Numbered from the stretch's first letter, positions 18,298 through 27,252 are shown. The stretch: 64,000 nt of DNA from Thauera sp. GDN1 (GCF_029223545.1 NZ_CP097870.1:3534001-3598000), one strand, 5' to 3'. The notes: generated by a model not told the origin, from the letters alone. Numbers and translations: made by a program.

Positions 18298-18690
18298 ATG
18301 AGCGAGGAATCCGGGACGCCCAGGCCGCGTCTGGCCGAAAGCCTGCACGGCATCGTCGATGCCGGACTGCAGACGGTGCAGACGCGGCTGGAACTGCTGG
18401 CGGTAGAGCTCCAGGAGGAAAAGCTCCGCCTCAGCGGCCTCGCGCTCAACACCGTGCTGGCCGGGCTGCTGCTCGGCTTCGGCCTGGTGTTCCTGATGGT
18501 GTTCCTGACCGTGCTGTTCTGGGACGAGCACCGTCTGCTCGCGCTCGGGATTTCCACTGCGGTCTGCCTGGTCGGCGGGCTGCTCGCGGCGAGCAACGCC
18601 GCGCGCGCGTTCCGCAGCGGCACCAGGCTGTTCTCCGCCAGCCTCGCCGAACTCGCACGCGACCGCGCAGCGCTGCGCAAGCCCGACTGA
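18298..18690 (+). CDS. YqjE-like (phage holin superfamily III) membrane protein
   Basis: A 130-residue protein with an amphipathic N-terminal helix (AGLQTVQTRLELLAVELQEEK) and two transmembrane segments (LNTVLAGLLLGFGLVFLMVF and LLALGISTAVCLVGGLLA). This is the YqjE/holin-superfamily-III pattern. It is commonly found behind DUF883 genes, as here, and is thought to belong to a membrane stress response; no direct function is known. Confidence 0.8.
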   Translation: MSEESGTPRPRLAESLHGIVDAGLQTVQTRLELLAVELQEEKLRLSGLALNTVLAGLLLGFGLVFLMVFLTVLFWDEHRLLALGISTAVCLVGGLLAASNAARAFRSGTRLFSASLAELARDRAALRKPD

Positions 18691-18706
18691 AGGCGGCGAC
18701 ACCGGC

Positions 18707-19108
18707 ATGGATTCCCGCCAGATCGATCTCGCGCTGCGCAAGCAGAAGCTGCAACTGCGCGCCGAAGCCCAGCGCGCCGACATGACGCGACGACTCTCGG
18801 GCATCGACGGCGCGCTCGACCGCGTCGATACGCTGCGCGAGCACCTGGCGTGGGCGAAGGACAAGATTCCGCTGCTGTCGGTCGCGCTGCTCGCCGTGGT
18901 GGCCGCCAGGCCGCGGTTCGCACTGCGCCTCGCCAAGCGCGCCTGGGTGGGCTGGCTGCTGGTCCGCCAGGCACGCGGCGGCAGGTTGTCTGCGCTGCTG
19001 CCCACCGCCATCCCGCTGCTGCGCGGGCTGCTCGCGCTGGTCAGGCGCCGGCTCGAGTCTTCGGCAGGATCAGGTTCAGCAGCACCGCGACGACGGCGCA
19101 CAGGCTGA
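18707..19108 (+). CDS. YqjK-like protein
   Basis: A 133-residue basic protein, third in the yqjDEK-like set. The N-terminal part is a charged helix (QIDLALRKQKLQLRAEAQRA) and the middle holds a hydrophobic stretch (IPLLSVALLAVVAA). Position and composition support a YqjK-type assignment, but sequence similarity in this group is weak. Its last 68 bases overlap the end of the convergent uracil transporter gene on the other strand. Confidence 0.65.
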   Translation: MDSRQIDLALRKQKLQLRAEAQRADMTRRLSGIDGALDRVDTLREHLAWAKDKIPLLSVALLAVVAARPRFALRLAKRAWVGWLLVRQARGGRLSALLPTAIPLLRGLLALVRRRLESSAGSGSAAPRRRRTG

Positions 19109-20288
19109 CGCCCTGCAGGGTCAGGCCGTCGAAGTTCAGCGCCAGGCCGCCGATCCCCATCACCAGCACCGAGGACACGATCACCAGGTTGCGCGGCTCT
19201 TCCAGATCGACGCGCGCCTTGATCAGCGTGTTCATGCCCACGCTCGCCACCGAGCCGAACATCAGCATCATGATGCCGCCCATCACCGGCACCGGGATCG
19301 ACGCCAGCAGCGCATTGAACTTGCCGAAGAAGGCGAGGATCACCGCCAGCACCGCCGCCCAGGTCATGATCGCCGGGTTGTAGTTCTTCGTCAGCGTGAC
19401 CGCGCCGGTCACTTCCGAATAGGTGGTGATCGGCGGGCCGCCGACCAGGCCGGCGAACAACACCCCGGCCCCGTCGCCAACGAGCGTGCGGTGCAGGCCG
19501 GGCTTCTCGGTGTAGTCCTTGCCGGTCACCCCGCCGATCGCCAGCACGTCGCCGACGTGCTCGATCACCGGCGCCAGCGCCACCGGCAGCATGAACAGCA
19601 CGGCCGCGAGCTCGAAGCTCGGGGTCACGAACTGCGGCAGCACGAACCACGGCGCGGCGCCCACCGCGGCGAAATCCACCAGCCCGAACAGGATCGCCGC
19701 CAGGTAGCCGGCCGCCACCCCGCACAGGATCGGCACCAGCTTCAGAAAGCCGCGCGCGAACACCGCGACCAGCACCGTGGTGCCGAAGGCGATGGCGGCG
19801 ACGGTCAGCGCGGTGGCGTAGGGCACGAGCTCGATCTTGCCGTCGCCGCTGCGTCCCATCGCCATGTTCACGCCCACCGCGGCCAGCGAAAGGCCGATGA
19901 TCATGATGATCGGCCCCACCACCACCGGCGGCATGTAGCGGTGCACGATCTCGGCGCCGTGCTTCCACACCAGGCCGGCAAAGGCGAAGTACATCAGCGA
20001 CACGCAGGCGAGCGCGCCCATCGTGGCCGGCACGCCCCAGGTCTGGATGCTGAAGATGATCGGCGCGATGAAGGCGAAGCTGGAGCCGAGGAAGATCGGC
20101 ACCTGGCGTCCGGTGACGAGCTGGAACAGCAGCGTGCCGACCCCGGCACCGAGCAGCGCGAGCGCGGGGTTCAGCCCGGTGAGCAGCGGCACCAGCACTA
20201 GCGCGCCGAAGGCGACGAACAGGATCTGGGCGCCGGAGATCGCCTGCCGCCACATGGGCTCGGCAGACTGGATGGGGATTTCACGCAT
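19041..20288 (-). CDS. uraA: uracil/xanthine permease (UraA-type, NCS2 family)
   Basis: A 415-residue nucleobase:cation symporter with about 14 membrane segments. Family motifs are FLGSSFAFIAPI near residue 66, the substrate-site Glu in APVIEHVGDVLAIGG and the second site in GGPPITTYSEVTGAVTLTKN. The presence of upp directly upstream on the same strand (120 bp gap) supports uracil as substrate. The gene is transcribed after upp, probably in one operon. Confidence 0.9.
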   Translation of the reverse strand: MREIPIQSAEPMWRQAISGAQILFVAFGALVLVPLLTGLNPALALLGAGVGTLLFQLVTGRQVPIFLGSSFAFIAPIIFSIQTWGVPATMGALACVSLMYFAFAGLVWKHGAEIVHRYMPPVVVGPIIMIIGLSLAAVGVNMAMGRSGDGKIELVPYATALTVAAIAFGTTVLVAVFARGFLKLVPILCGVAAGYLAAILFGLVDFAAVGAAPWFVLPQFVTPSFELAAVLFMLPVALAPVIEHVGDVLAIGGVTGKDYTEKPGLHRTLVGDGAGVLFAGLVGGPPITTYSEVTGAVTLTKNYNPAIMTWAAVLAVILAFFGKFNALLASIPVPVMGGIMMLMFGSVASVGMNTLIKARVDLEEPRNLVIVSSVLVMGIGGLALNFDGLTLQGVSLCAVVAVLLNLILPKTRAGA

Positions 20289-20408
20289 GAAGGCTCTCCG
20301 CCGGAGGTTCGCGGTCGCAGCACCGCGCAGCCGGCATGGTTGTCATTATCGATGAAGCGGTGATGACGCGACGGCGGCAGCGGGCACGCACCCGCCGTCG
20401 CCGCGCGA

Positions 20409-21041
20409 TCAGTTGTGGCGGGTGCCGAAGATCTTGTCGCCGGCGTCGCCCAGGCCGGGGATGATGTAGCCGTGCTCGTTGAGGTGGCTGTCGATGCTCG
20501 CGGTGTAGATGTCGACGTCGGGGTGCTTGTCGTTCATCAGCGCGATGCCCTCGGGCGCTGCCACCAGCACCAGCGCGCGCACGTGGGCGCAGCCCTTGCG
20601 CTTGAGCATGTCCACGGTGGCGACCATCGAGCCGCCGGTGGCCAGCATCGGATCGATGATCAGCGCCATGCGCTCCTCGAGCTGGCCGACGAACTTCTCG
20701 AAGTACGGCACCGGCTGCAGCGTCTCCTCGTCGCGGGCGATGCCGACCACGCTGACCTTGGCGCTCGGCACCATGTCGAGCACGCCGTCGAGCATGCCCA
20801 GCCCGGCGCGCAGGATCGGCACCACGGTGACCTTCTTGCCCTTGATCTGCTCGATCTCGACCGGCCCCGCCCAGCCCCGGATCTCGACCGTCTCGAGCGG
20901 GAAGTCCTTGCACGCCTCGTAGGCCAGCAGGCGGGCGATCTCGGCGGTGAGCTCGCGGAATTTCTTGGTGCTGATGTCGCCCTCGCGCATCAGGCCGATC
21001 TTGTGGCGGACGAGCGGGTGGCGGATCTCATGGATGGGCAT
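20409..21041 (-). CDS. upp: uracil phosphoribosyltransferase
   Basis: A 210-residue enzyme that makes UMP from uracil and PRPP. Signatures are [12 protein letters not shown] at the N-terminus, [13 protein letters not shown], the PRPP loop [12 protein letters not shown], and the uracil-binding [16 protein letters not shown] at the C-terminus. The ATG at 21041 gives the usual length. Together with uraA downstream it forms a uracil salvage unit. Confidence 0.95.
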   Translation of the reverse strand: MPIHEIRHPLVRHKIGLMREGDISTKKFRELTAEIARLLAYEACKDFPLETVEIRGWAGPVEIEQIKGKKVTVVPILRAGLGMLDGVLDMVPSAKVSVVGIARDEETLQPVPYFEKFVGQLEERMALIIDPMLATGGSMVATVDMLKRKGCAHVRALVLVAAPEGIALMNDKHPDVDIYTASIDSHLNEHGYIIPGLGDAGDKIFGTRHN

Positions 21042-21283
21042 GGCGGTTTCCGGGCGGCGGGACGAAGACCCGCCTCTTTTACCGCGCCGCCGGTCCGCAC
21101 ACAAGCGCACAAACCACAGCCCGCGGCATCGCGGCGACGCACACGTGCGCATTCGCGGGCGAGTCTGCGCCCACGGCGCCTTCGTGCAATTGTCGCGCTC
21201 CCGCGATGTCGGCGCCCGCCAGGGATCGGCGCTAGAATGTCGCGTCCGAAAACGCACCGGGCCCGTGCCCGCAGCCCATCGAC

Positions 21284-21841
21284 ATGTCCCTGAACCTGGA
21301 AGAAATCAAGCGCGCTCGCGACGAGGCGGACTGCCTCGCCGACGCCTCCACCGTGGAAGCGGCGCTCGACCGCATGGCGGCCGAGATCACCGCCCGCCTC
21401 GCCGACGCCAACCCGCTGGTCTATGCGGTGATGAACGGCGGTCTGATCCTCGCCGGCCGCATCCTGCCGCGCCTGCCCTTCCCGCTGGAGGTCGCCTACC
21501 TGCACGCCAGCCGCTACGGCCACGCGCTGCAGGGCACCCTGCTCGACTGGCGGGTTCGTCCCACCCAGGACCTGCGCGGACGCACGGTGCTGGTGCTCGA
21601 CGACATCCTCGACGAGGGCCACACCCTGAAGGCGATCATCGAGCACCTGAAGGAAGAAGGCGCCGCCGAGGTGCTGTCCGCGGTGCTGGTGCACAAGCTG
21701 CACGAGCGCAAGGCCGAACCCGGCATGCGCGCCGACTTCTCCGGCCTCGACATCCCCGACCGCTTCCTGTTCGGCTGCGGCATGGACTACAAGGGCTACT
21801 GGCGCAACGCGCCCGGCATCTACGCGGTCAAGGGACTCTAA
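21284..21841 (+). CDS. hypoxanthine-guanine phosphoribosyltransferase
   Basis: A 185-residue purine salvage enzyme that makes IMP or GMP from the base and PRPP. It shows the family active-site loop [14 protein letters not shown], the [13 protein letters not shown] segment, LHASRYG and a C-terminal [15 protein letters not shown] that closes over the purine. It lacks the long N-terminus of eukaryotic HPRT. It is divergent from upp, with about 240 bp of promoter region between them; a TAGAAT hexamer at 21233 may be its -10 element. A DUF1840 gene follows 17 bp later. Confidence 0.88.
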   Translation: MSLNLEEIKRARDEADCLADASTVEAALDRMAAEITARLADANPLVYAVMNGGLILAGRILPRLPFPLEVAYLHASRYGHALQGTLLDWRVRPTQDLRGRTVLVLDDILDEGHTLKAIIEHLKEEGAAEVLSAVLVHKLHERKAEPGMRADFSGLDIPDRFLFGCGMDYKGYWRNAPGIYAVKGL

Positions 21842-21858
21842 GCACAGGAGGCATCGCC

Positions 21859-22206
21859 ATGCTCGTCACCTTCAAATCCCACGCCAGCGCGGACGTCATC
21901 ATGCTCGGCGACGCCGCCAAGAAGCTGATCGCCATCCTCGGCAAGGACCCGCACGGCGCCCAGGGCATCATCACCGCCCAGCAGTTGCCCGAGGCGATCG
22001 CCCGCCTGAAGGCTGCCATCGAGGAAGACCGCGCCCGCCAGGCCGAGCTCGAGCGCCGGCGTACCGAGGCCGACGAGGCCGCCGACAAGGAAGCCGGTCG
22101 CACCGGGATGGCCGCTCCGGTCAGCCTCGCCCAGCGCGCCTGGCCGCTGCTGAACATGCTGGAGGAGTCGCTGCGCGAGGAAACACCGGTGGTCTGGGGC
22201 GTCTGA
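21859..22206 (+). CDS. DUF1840 domain protein
   Basis: A 115-residue protein of a family common in betaproteobacteria and without known function. Recognised by the start MLVTFKSHASADVIMLGDAAKKL, a charged middle (Glu/Arg/Ala-rich) and the end PLLNMLEESLREETPVVWGV. Soluble, no signal peptide. It has a good ribosome binding site (ACAGGAGG, 21843-21850) and probably forms an operon with the upstream HPRT gene. Confidence 0.85.
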   Translation: MLVTFKSHASADVIMLGDAAKKLIAILGKDPHGAQGIITAQQLPEAIARLKAAIEEDRARQAELERRRTEADEAADKEAGRTGMAAPVSLAQRAWPLLNMLEESLREETPVVWGV

Positions 22207-22230
22207 GCGCCGCCTCCCCGGCACCGTCCT

Positions 22231-23406
22231 TCAGCCGCGACCGACGAAGCGGTCGTCGACCTCCGCCATGCGCACGCAGCCGATCAGGCCCAGCGTGCGC
22301 TCCATCTCGCTGCGCAAAATCTCCAGCGCGCGCGCCGCGCCGGCCGCACCGGCCGCGGCCAGCCCGTACAGCGTCGCCCGCCCCGACATCGCCGCGTCCG
22401 CACCGAGCGCGCGCGCCTTGACGAAATCGCTGCCGCGACGAAAGCCGCTGTCGACGATCACCGTCATCTCGGCCCCCACCGCCTGGCGCACCGCGGCCAG
22501 GGTCTCGATCGGCGCCGGCGCGCCGTCGAGCTGGCGCCCGCCGTGGTTGCTCACCACCACGCCGTCGGCCCCCGCCTCCCGCGCGCGCAGCGCATCCTCG
22601 GGCAGCAGCACGCCCTTCACCAGCAGCTTGCGCGGCCACAGCTCGCGCAGGCGGCGCAGGTCGTCCCAGGTGAGCGAGGTGTCCATCTGCGCGGCGAGGA
22701 AGGCCGCGGCGTTCCTCGCGCTGTCCATGCCCGGCGGCAGGAAGTCGCCGAGGTTGCGGAAGCGCGGCATGCCGTGCGGCACCAGCACGTCGAGGATCCA
22801 GCGCGGATGCAAGGCGAGGTCGAACAGGTTGCGCGCGGTGAGCTTCATCGGCGCGCGGTAGTTGCGGCGGTCCCACTCGCGGTTGCCGAACACCGAGGCG
22901 TCGGTGGTCAGCACGATCGCCTCGCAGCCGGCGCGCTCGGCGCGCTTCACCACCGCGGCGAGGTTGTCGCGGTCCTTGAAGGGATAGATCTGCATCCAGT
23001 GGCGCACGCCGGTGGCGGCGATCTCCTCAAGCGCCACCGTAGACACCATGCTCTGGCAGAACGGGATGCCGGCGGCGCGCGCGGCCTCGGCGAGCACGCG
23101 GTCGCCCTCGTGGCTCAGCAGGCCGTTGAAGCCGGTGGGCGCGATGATCGCCGGCAGCGCGCTGTCCTGCCCGAACAGCGGCACGGCGAGCTCGCGCCGC
23201 GACACGTCCACCAGGGTGCGCGGCAGCAGCAGGATGTCGTCGAGCGCGCGGCGGTTGCGCGCCAGGCTCAGCTCGTCGTCGGCGCCGCCTTCGAGGTATT
23301 CGAGGCAGAAATTCGGCAGGCGCCGCGCCGCCATGCTGCGCAGCTCGGCGATGCTGTGGGCGCGCGCGGGGTCGCGGCCGCGGTAATGCTGTCGTCGGGG
23401 AAACAC
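22231..23406 (-). CDS. FMN-dependent alpha-hydroxy acid dehydrogenase (LldD family)
   Basis: A 391-residue TIM-barrel flavoprotein. Visible are YLEGGADDELSLARNR, the FMN-binding APTGFNGLLSHEGD, LLVKGVL with the FMN Lys, the active-site SNHGGRQLDGAPAP (catalytic His and substrate Arg) and VIVDSGFRRGSDFVKA. Family members oxidise L-lactate, mandelate or glycolate; which one applies here is open. Start: GTG at 23406 (giving VFPRRQHYRGRDPARAHSI) is my choice; the frame continues upstream without similarity. The gene is divergent from the DGC-domain gene. Confidence 0.85.
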   Translation of the reverse strand: MFPRRQHYRGRDPARAHSIAELRSMAARRLPNFCLEYLEGGADDELSLARNRRALDDILLLPRTLVDVSRRELAVPLFGQDSALPAIIAPTGFNGLLSHEGDRVLAEAARAAGIPFCQSMVSTVALEEIAATGVRHWMQIYPFKDRDNLAAVVKRAERAGCEAIVLTTDASVFGNREWDRRNYRAPMKLTARNLFDLALHPRWILDVLVPHGMPRFRNLGDFLPPGMDSARNAAAFLAAQMDTSLTWDDLRRLRELWPRKLLVKGVLLPEDALRAREAGADGVVVSNHGGRQLDGAPAPIETLAAVRQAVGAEMTVIVDSGFRRGSDFVKARALGADAAMSGRATLYGLAAAGAAGAARALEILRSEMERTLGLIGCVRMAEVDDRFVGRG

Positions 23407-23605
23407 GGTCGATTCTTCAAGCCGGAGTGGCGATCGGGCATCCGCGGCGGGATCGGCCGCCGCGCCCGGATCGGAAGCGGGATTGTACCCGCCGCCCCGC
23501 AGCCGTCTGCAGATCGAACTCGAAACGGCGCCCCGTCGCTTCCTGCACGCGGCGGGCGGGCGTAGACTGTTCGGCCCAATGCAAGGACACATCGAGGACC
23601 CCGCC

Positions 23606-24016
23606 ATGGCCGGCCGCAAGAAGAACCTGCCGCTCGTCTATTCCTGTTCGGGCTGCTCGAGCGCGGCGCAGATGGCCAACCATGTCGCGCTGCGCCTGGA
23701 CCGCGAGGGCGAGGCGGAGATGTCATGCATCGCCGGCGTGGGCGGCAACGTGCCCCATCTGGTGAAGATCGCGCGCTCCGGCCGCCCCATCCTCGCCCTC
23801 GACGGCTGCGCGCTCGAATGCACGCGCAGCAGCCTCGCCCAGCGCGGGGTCGCACCCGCCGTTCACCTGCTGCTCAGCGAGCAGGGGGTCAGGAAGCGCT
23901 ATGCGAGCGACTTCGATCCCGCGGAGGCCGAACAGGTGCTCGCCCAGGCGCGCACGGAAGTCCGCAGGCTGCAGCAGGCGATGCAACGCACCGAACCTCC
24001 CGCCGCAGCGGACTGA
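23606..24016 (+). CDS. DGC-domain putative zinc-binding protein
   Basis: A 136-residue cysteine-rich protein of the DGC family, named after its conserved Asp-Gly-Cys. Conserved cysteines sit in VYSCSGCSSAAQMAN, MSCIAGVGG and ALDGCALECTR. The family is proposed to bind zinc, but no activity is known. Start: ATG at 23606 with GAGGACC eight to ten bases before; an alternative ATG lies at 23579. It converges with the NADPH-dependent FMN reductase gene. Confidence 0.75.
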   Translation: MAGRKKNLPLVYSCSGCSSAAQMANHVALRLDREGEAEMSCIAGVGGNVPHLVKIARSGRPILALDGCALECTRSSLAQRGVAPAVHLLLSEQGVRKRYASDFDPAEAEQVLAQARTEVRRLQQAMQRTEPPAAAD

Positions 24017-24052
24017 TCGCCCCGCTCCACCGCCGCGGGAAGCCGCGCCCGC

Positions 24053-24640
24053 TCAGCTGCGCAGCCTGCGCGCACTGTCGACCAGCGCGGCCGCGAGCTT
24101 GTCGAGCATGTCCTGCTGCGCGGCATCGCGCAGGCGCGCATCCTCGCCCACCGCCTCGCCCGACTTCGCCACCGCGAGCTGCTGCGGAATGACGTGCATG
24201 CCCAGATAGCCGAGGATGTCGCGTACATGGAACAGCACGCGCATGCCGCCCAGCGCACCCGGCGAGCTCCCCACCACCGCCGCCGCGCGGCCGGCATAGA
24301 CCGCGCCGCCCGAGCGCGCACGGTCGGCCGGATTCGGCCGCGAGCACCAGTCGAGCGTGTTCTTGAGCAGGGGCGTGATCGATCCGTTGTACTCGGGATT
24401 CACCACCAGCAGGCCGTCGCTGGCGTGCAGGCGCTGCTGCAGGCGCACGATGCTCTCGGGCAGGCCGGAGGCGGCCTCCAGGTCGCCGTCGTAGAGCGGC
24501 GCCGGGTAGTCGTCGAGGTCGATCAGCTCGACCTCCGCGCCCGCATTGCGCACGGCCAGCGCACAGGCGTCGGCCACCCGCCGCGACAAGGCCTCGCGCC
24601 GGCGGCTGCCGGCCATCACCACGATTCGGGGCTGCTTCAT
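24053..24640 (-). CDS. NAD(P)H-dependent FMN reductase-like protein
   Basis: A 195-residue flavodoxin-like protein of the NADPH-dependent FMN reductase family (SsuE/ChrR/azoreductase type). It shows the phosphate loop VMAGSRRREALSRRVAD near the N-terminus, LLVVNPEYNGSITPLLKNTLDW and SPGALGGMRV. It probably reduces flavin, quinone or metal oxyanions using NAD(P)H; the physiological acceptor is unknown. It is cytosolic and divergent from trxC. Confidence 0.82.
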   Translation of the reverse strand: MKQPRIVVMAGSRRREALSRRVADACALAVRNAGAEVELIDLDDYPAPLYDGDLEAASGLPESIVRLQQRLHASDGLLVVNPEYNGSITPLLKNTLDWCSRPNPADRARSGGAVYAGRAAAVVGSSPGALGGMRVLFHVRDILGYLGMHVIPQQLAVAKSGEAVGEDARLRDAAQQDMLDKLAAALVDSARRLRS

Positions 24641-24789
24641 TCGCGCTGCTCCTTCGCATTGAGAGGACCGCCATTATCCGCCGGCGCGGCGCGCCGTTGG
24701 CACTCGCCCGACATCCGGCCGCATGCAGCCCTTGAAACCCTCGCACGCGCCTCGATATCAGGGAAATCTGAAATACCCCGGAGCCCACC

Positions 24790-25227
24790 ATGTCCGACGC
24801 CCTGCACCTGGTCTGCCCGCACTGCAATGCGGTGAATCGCGTCCCCGCCGCCCGCCTCGCCGACGCGCCGAATTGCGGCCAGTGCGGCAAGGCGCTGTTC
24901 ACCGGCCACCCGGTGGAGCTCGACGCCGCCAGTTTCGACCGCCACATCGGCCGCAGCGACATCCCGGTGCTGGTCGATTTCTGGGCGCCCTGGTGCGGCC
25001 CCTGCCGGATGATGGCGCCCGCCTACGCCCAGGCCGCCGGCATGCTCGAGCCGCAGGTGCGCCTCGCCAAGCTCGACACCGAGGCCCACCCGGCACTGGC
25101 CGCCCGCTTCGGCATCCGCAGCATCCCCACCCTGGCGTTGTTCCGCGGCGGCCGCGAGATCGCCCGCCAGGCGGGCGCGATGGGCGCGGCCGACATCGTG
25201 CGCTGGGTACGCGGCCAGCTCGGCTGA
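24790..25227 (+). CDS. trxC: thioredoxin 2 with N-terminal zinc ribbon
   Basis: A 145-residue thioredoxin of the TrxC type. The N-terminal zinc site is formed by C9/C12 and C29/C32, and the redox-active WCGPC is at residues 68-72, with the cis-Pro in SIPTLALF. TrxC reduces protein disulfides and is usually induced by oxidative stress. A TTGAAA hexamer at 24732 and a TATCAG about 18 bases later could be its promoter. Confidence 0.93.
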   Translation: MSDALHLVCPHCNAVNRVPAARLADAPNCGQCGKALFTGHPVELDAASFDRHIGRSDIPVLVDFWAPWCGPCRMMAPAYAQAAGMLEPQVRLAKLDTEAHPALAARFGIRSIPTLALFRGGREIARQAGAMGAADIVRWVRGQLG

Positions 25228-25243
25228 GCGACCGGCCTCGCGC

Positions 25244-25786
25244 TCAAGCCGCCGAGGGCGGGCGCGCCAGCTTGCGCTGCAGGGTGCGGCGGTGCATCTG
25301 CAGCGCGCGCGCGGTCGCCGAGATGTTGCCCTCGTGCTCGGCGAGCACGCGCTGGATGTGCTCCCACTCGAGGCGATCGACCGACATCGGGGCGTCGGGC
25401 ACGTGATCCTCGAGCACGACCTCCTCGGCACGCAGGGCGCGCACGATGCTGTCGACGTCGGCCGGCTTGGCCAGGTACTGGATCGCCCCGAGCTTAACCG
25501 CATCGACCGCGGTGGCGATGCTGGCATAGCCGGTCAGCACCAGGATGCGCGCGCCGGGACTGGCATCGAGCAGCGGGCGGATCAGCTTCAGCCCCGACTC
25601 GCCGCCGATGTTGAGGTCGAGCACGATGAACTCGGGCTCGTGATCGCGCGCGAGCTCGAGCGCGCCCTCGCTGTCGGTGGCGCCGTAGGTGTCGAAGCCG
25701 CGCTGGCCGAGCGCGCGCACCAGCACCTTGTTGAAGGCGGGATCGTCATCGACGACGAGCAGGCAGGGGGCGTTGTCCGCGGTCAT
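25244..25786 (-). CDS. regA: RegA/PrrA/ActR-type response regulator
   Basis: A 180-residue two-component regulator. Receiver domain: acidic pocket DDD near residues 13-15, phosphoacceptor D57 in IVLDLNIGGESG and conserved Lys in YLAKPAD. The C-terminal Fis-type helix-turn-helix is the hallmark of the RegA family: WEHIQRVLAEHEGNIS and TARALQMHRRTLQRKL. RegA homologues control energy-related genes (respiration, denitrification, nitrogen fixation, photosynthesis) according to redox state. Its start overlaps the end of the sensor gene (ATGA), so the pair is coupled. The operon is divergent from nosZ, and sequences resembling RegA/RegR sites occur in the nos promoters. Confidence 0.9.
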   Translation of the reverse strand: MTADNAPCLLVVDDDPAFNKVLVRALGQRGFDTYGATDSEGALELARDHEPEFIVLDLNIGGESGLKLIRPLLDASPGARILVLTGYASIATAVDAVKLGAIQYLAKPADVDSIVRALRAEEVVLEDHVPDAPMSVDRLEWEHIQRVLAEHEGNISATARALQMHRRTLQRKLARPPSAA

Positions 25787-27120
25787 CGGCAAACCTGTTC
25801 GGGAATCAGCATGCGCGCAATCGTGCCACCACCGGGCCGGGAACGGAATTCCAGGCGACCGCCGTGGTGCTCGATCGCGGCATGCGCCAGCATCAGGCCG
25901 ACCCCCATGCCCTGGGCGTGGGCGCCGAGCGGCGCGTGGCGGGCGGCGTCCACCCGCGCCGGGTCGAGGCCCGGGCCGCGGTCGAGCACCTCGACGAGGA
26001 CCAGGTCGTCCTCGCGGCCCATGGCCAGCTCCACCGCCACGTCGTCCTTGCCGGCGCGTGCGTTCGCGTTGGCGGCGTTGTCGATCAGGTTGTGCAGCGC
26101 CTCGCCGAGCGAGGCATCGGCGACGATGACCGCCGCGGGATCGGCGGCATTCGCCCGCATCTCCAGCGCGGCGCCCGGACGCAGCCGCTGCCAGCGCGCC
26201 GCCACCTCGCGCGCCCAGGCCAGCGCGTCGACCGCGCCGCCGCCCTCCGCGCGCTGCTGGCCGGCCTCTCGCGTCAGGCCGTTGAGGATGTCGCGGCAAT
26301 GGTCGATCTGCTCGCGCATCAGCTCCACGTCCTCGCGCAGCTCGACAGCGAGCTCGGGCCTGGTCACGAGGTCGTCGGCGACGATGCGCAGGGTGCCGAG
26401 CGGCGTGCCCAGCCGGTGCGCCGCGCCGGCGGCGAGCTTTCCGAGGCCGACCACGTAGGCGTCGCGCGCGCGCGCGGCATCGACCGCGGCCAGCTCGTCG
26501 TCGCGGCGCGCGAGCTCCGCGTTCAGGCGCACGATGAACCACACGACCGTCACCGCCGACAGCGCGAAGCTGATCCACATACCGGCCAGATGCCAGTACA
26601 TGGCCTGGTCGGCGTCGGCCAGATGGACCGGCTGGTGGTACTGCCACAGCAGCGAATAGACGGTGACCGCGAGCGCCGCCAGCAGCCAGGCCTGCAGCGC
26701 CGGCAGGATCGAGGCGCCGACCGCGACCACCGGCAGCAGCAACGAGATCGCCGGATTGGTGACACCGCCGGTGAAGTACAGGAAGGCCGCCCAGGCCACC
26801 AGGTCCACGATCAGCTGCAGCAGGGCGCCCCAGCGTCCGACCAGCCATTCGGCGACGCCGCCGAGCAGGGCGAGGTTCACCGCCAGCAGGCACAGGGTGA
26901 CGCCGGCCAGCGGCGCCACCGGCTGCGCGGGCGCCAGCCAGGGGAAGACCACCAGGCTCATCAGCGCCATCGCCACCAGCGACACCCAGCGCAGCTGCAG
27001 CAGGCGGCCGCGGTCGGTGCGCACCGCGCTCAGCACCCGGGTCGGCGTCAGCGCGGACGGGGGACGCTCCAGCATCCGGTCATCGACATCCGCCACGGTC
27101 TCGTTGCTCTTCACCTGCAT
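25783..27120 (-). CDS. regB: RegB/PrrB-type redox-sensing histidine kinase
   Basis: A 445-residue sensor with about six N-terminal membrane helices, then a cytoplasmic kinase. GGVTNPA at residues 118-124 resembles the GGxxNPF quinone-sensing motif of RegB, with Ala in place of Phe. The H-box is AAHRLGTPL with phospho-accepting H235 (RegB usually has HELGTPL). A Cys lies exactly 40 residues later (C275), the same spacing as H225 and redox-active C265 of Rhodobacter RegB as I recall it. N-box HNLIDNAANAN and a glycine-rich GMGVGLMLAHA ATP lid follow. It senses aerobic electron flow and phosphorylates RegA. Divergent from nosZ, 215 bp away. Confidence 0.9.
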   Translation of the reverse strand: MQVKSNETVADVDDRMLERPPSALTPTRVLSAVRTDRGRLLQLRWVSLVAMALMSLVVFPWLAPAQPVAPLAGVTLCLLAVNLALLGGVAEWLVGRWGALLQLIVDLVAWAAFLYFTGGVTNPAISLLLPVVAVGASILPALQAWLLAALAVTVYSLLWQYHQPVHLADADQAMYWHLAGMWISFALSAVTVVWFIVRLNAELARRDDELAAVDAARARDAYVVGLGKLAAGAAHRLGTPLGTLRIVADDLVTRPELAVELREDVELMREQIDHCRDILNGLTREAGQQRAEGGGAVDALAWAREVAARWQRLRPGAALEMRANAADPAAVIVADASLGEALHNLIDNAANANARAGKDDVAVELAMGREDDLVLVEVLDRGPGLDPARVDAARHAPLGAHAQGMGVGLMLAHAAIEHHGGRLEFRSRPGGGTIARMLIPEQVCR

Positions 27121-27159
27121 CCAACTCCCTGCGCATCTTGCCGGCCAAGCGACCCTTCT

Positions 27160-27201
27160 TTGTTTTATATCAAGGTTTACTGATTTCCGTCTTCATAGAA
27201 T
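27160..27201 (+). promoter_or_regulatory. nosZ promoter: FNR/DNR-type box plus -10
   Basis: TTGTT-TTAT-ATCAA at 27160-27173 matches the FNR/DNR box TTGAT-N4-ATCAA in nine of ten positions. A TAGAAT hexamer at 27196-27201 predicts a start near 27208, which places the box centre at about -41.5, the class II activation position. This fits anaerobic, possibly NO-dependent, induction of nosZ and gives a leader of about 128 bases. The start site is predicted, not measured. Confidence 0.7.
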
Positions 27202-27207
27202 TCAGGT

Positions 27208-27239
27208 GCGACAAAACGTCACAGGACAAATTGTCACAG
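27208..27239 (+). promoter_or_regulatory. tandem 15-bp repeats in the nosZ leader (possible RegA site)
   Basis: Two adjacent copies of GACAAAnnGTCACAG (27210-27224 and 27225-27239) differ only at the two n positions. The first lies within GCGACAAAACGTCAC (27208-27222), which fits the RegR box consensus GNGRCRTTNNGNCGC in 8 of 11 informative positions. The second contains the palindrome GACAA-A-TTGTC. The same GACAA-N10-GACAAAT spacing recurs before nosR at 29414. Binding by RegA or another regulator is inferred. Confidence 0.45.
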
Positions 27240-27252
27240 GTCGCCGGAACGC

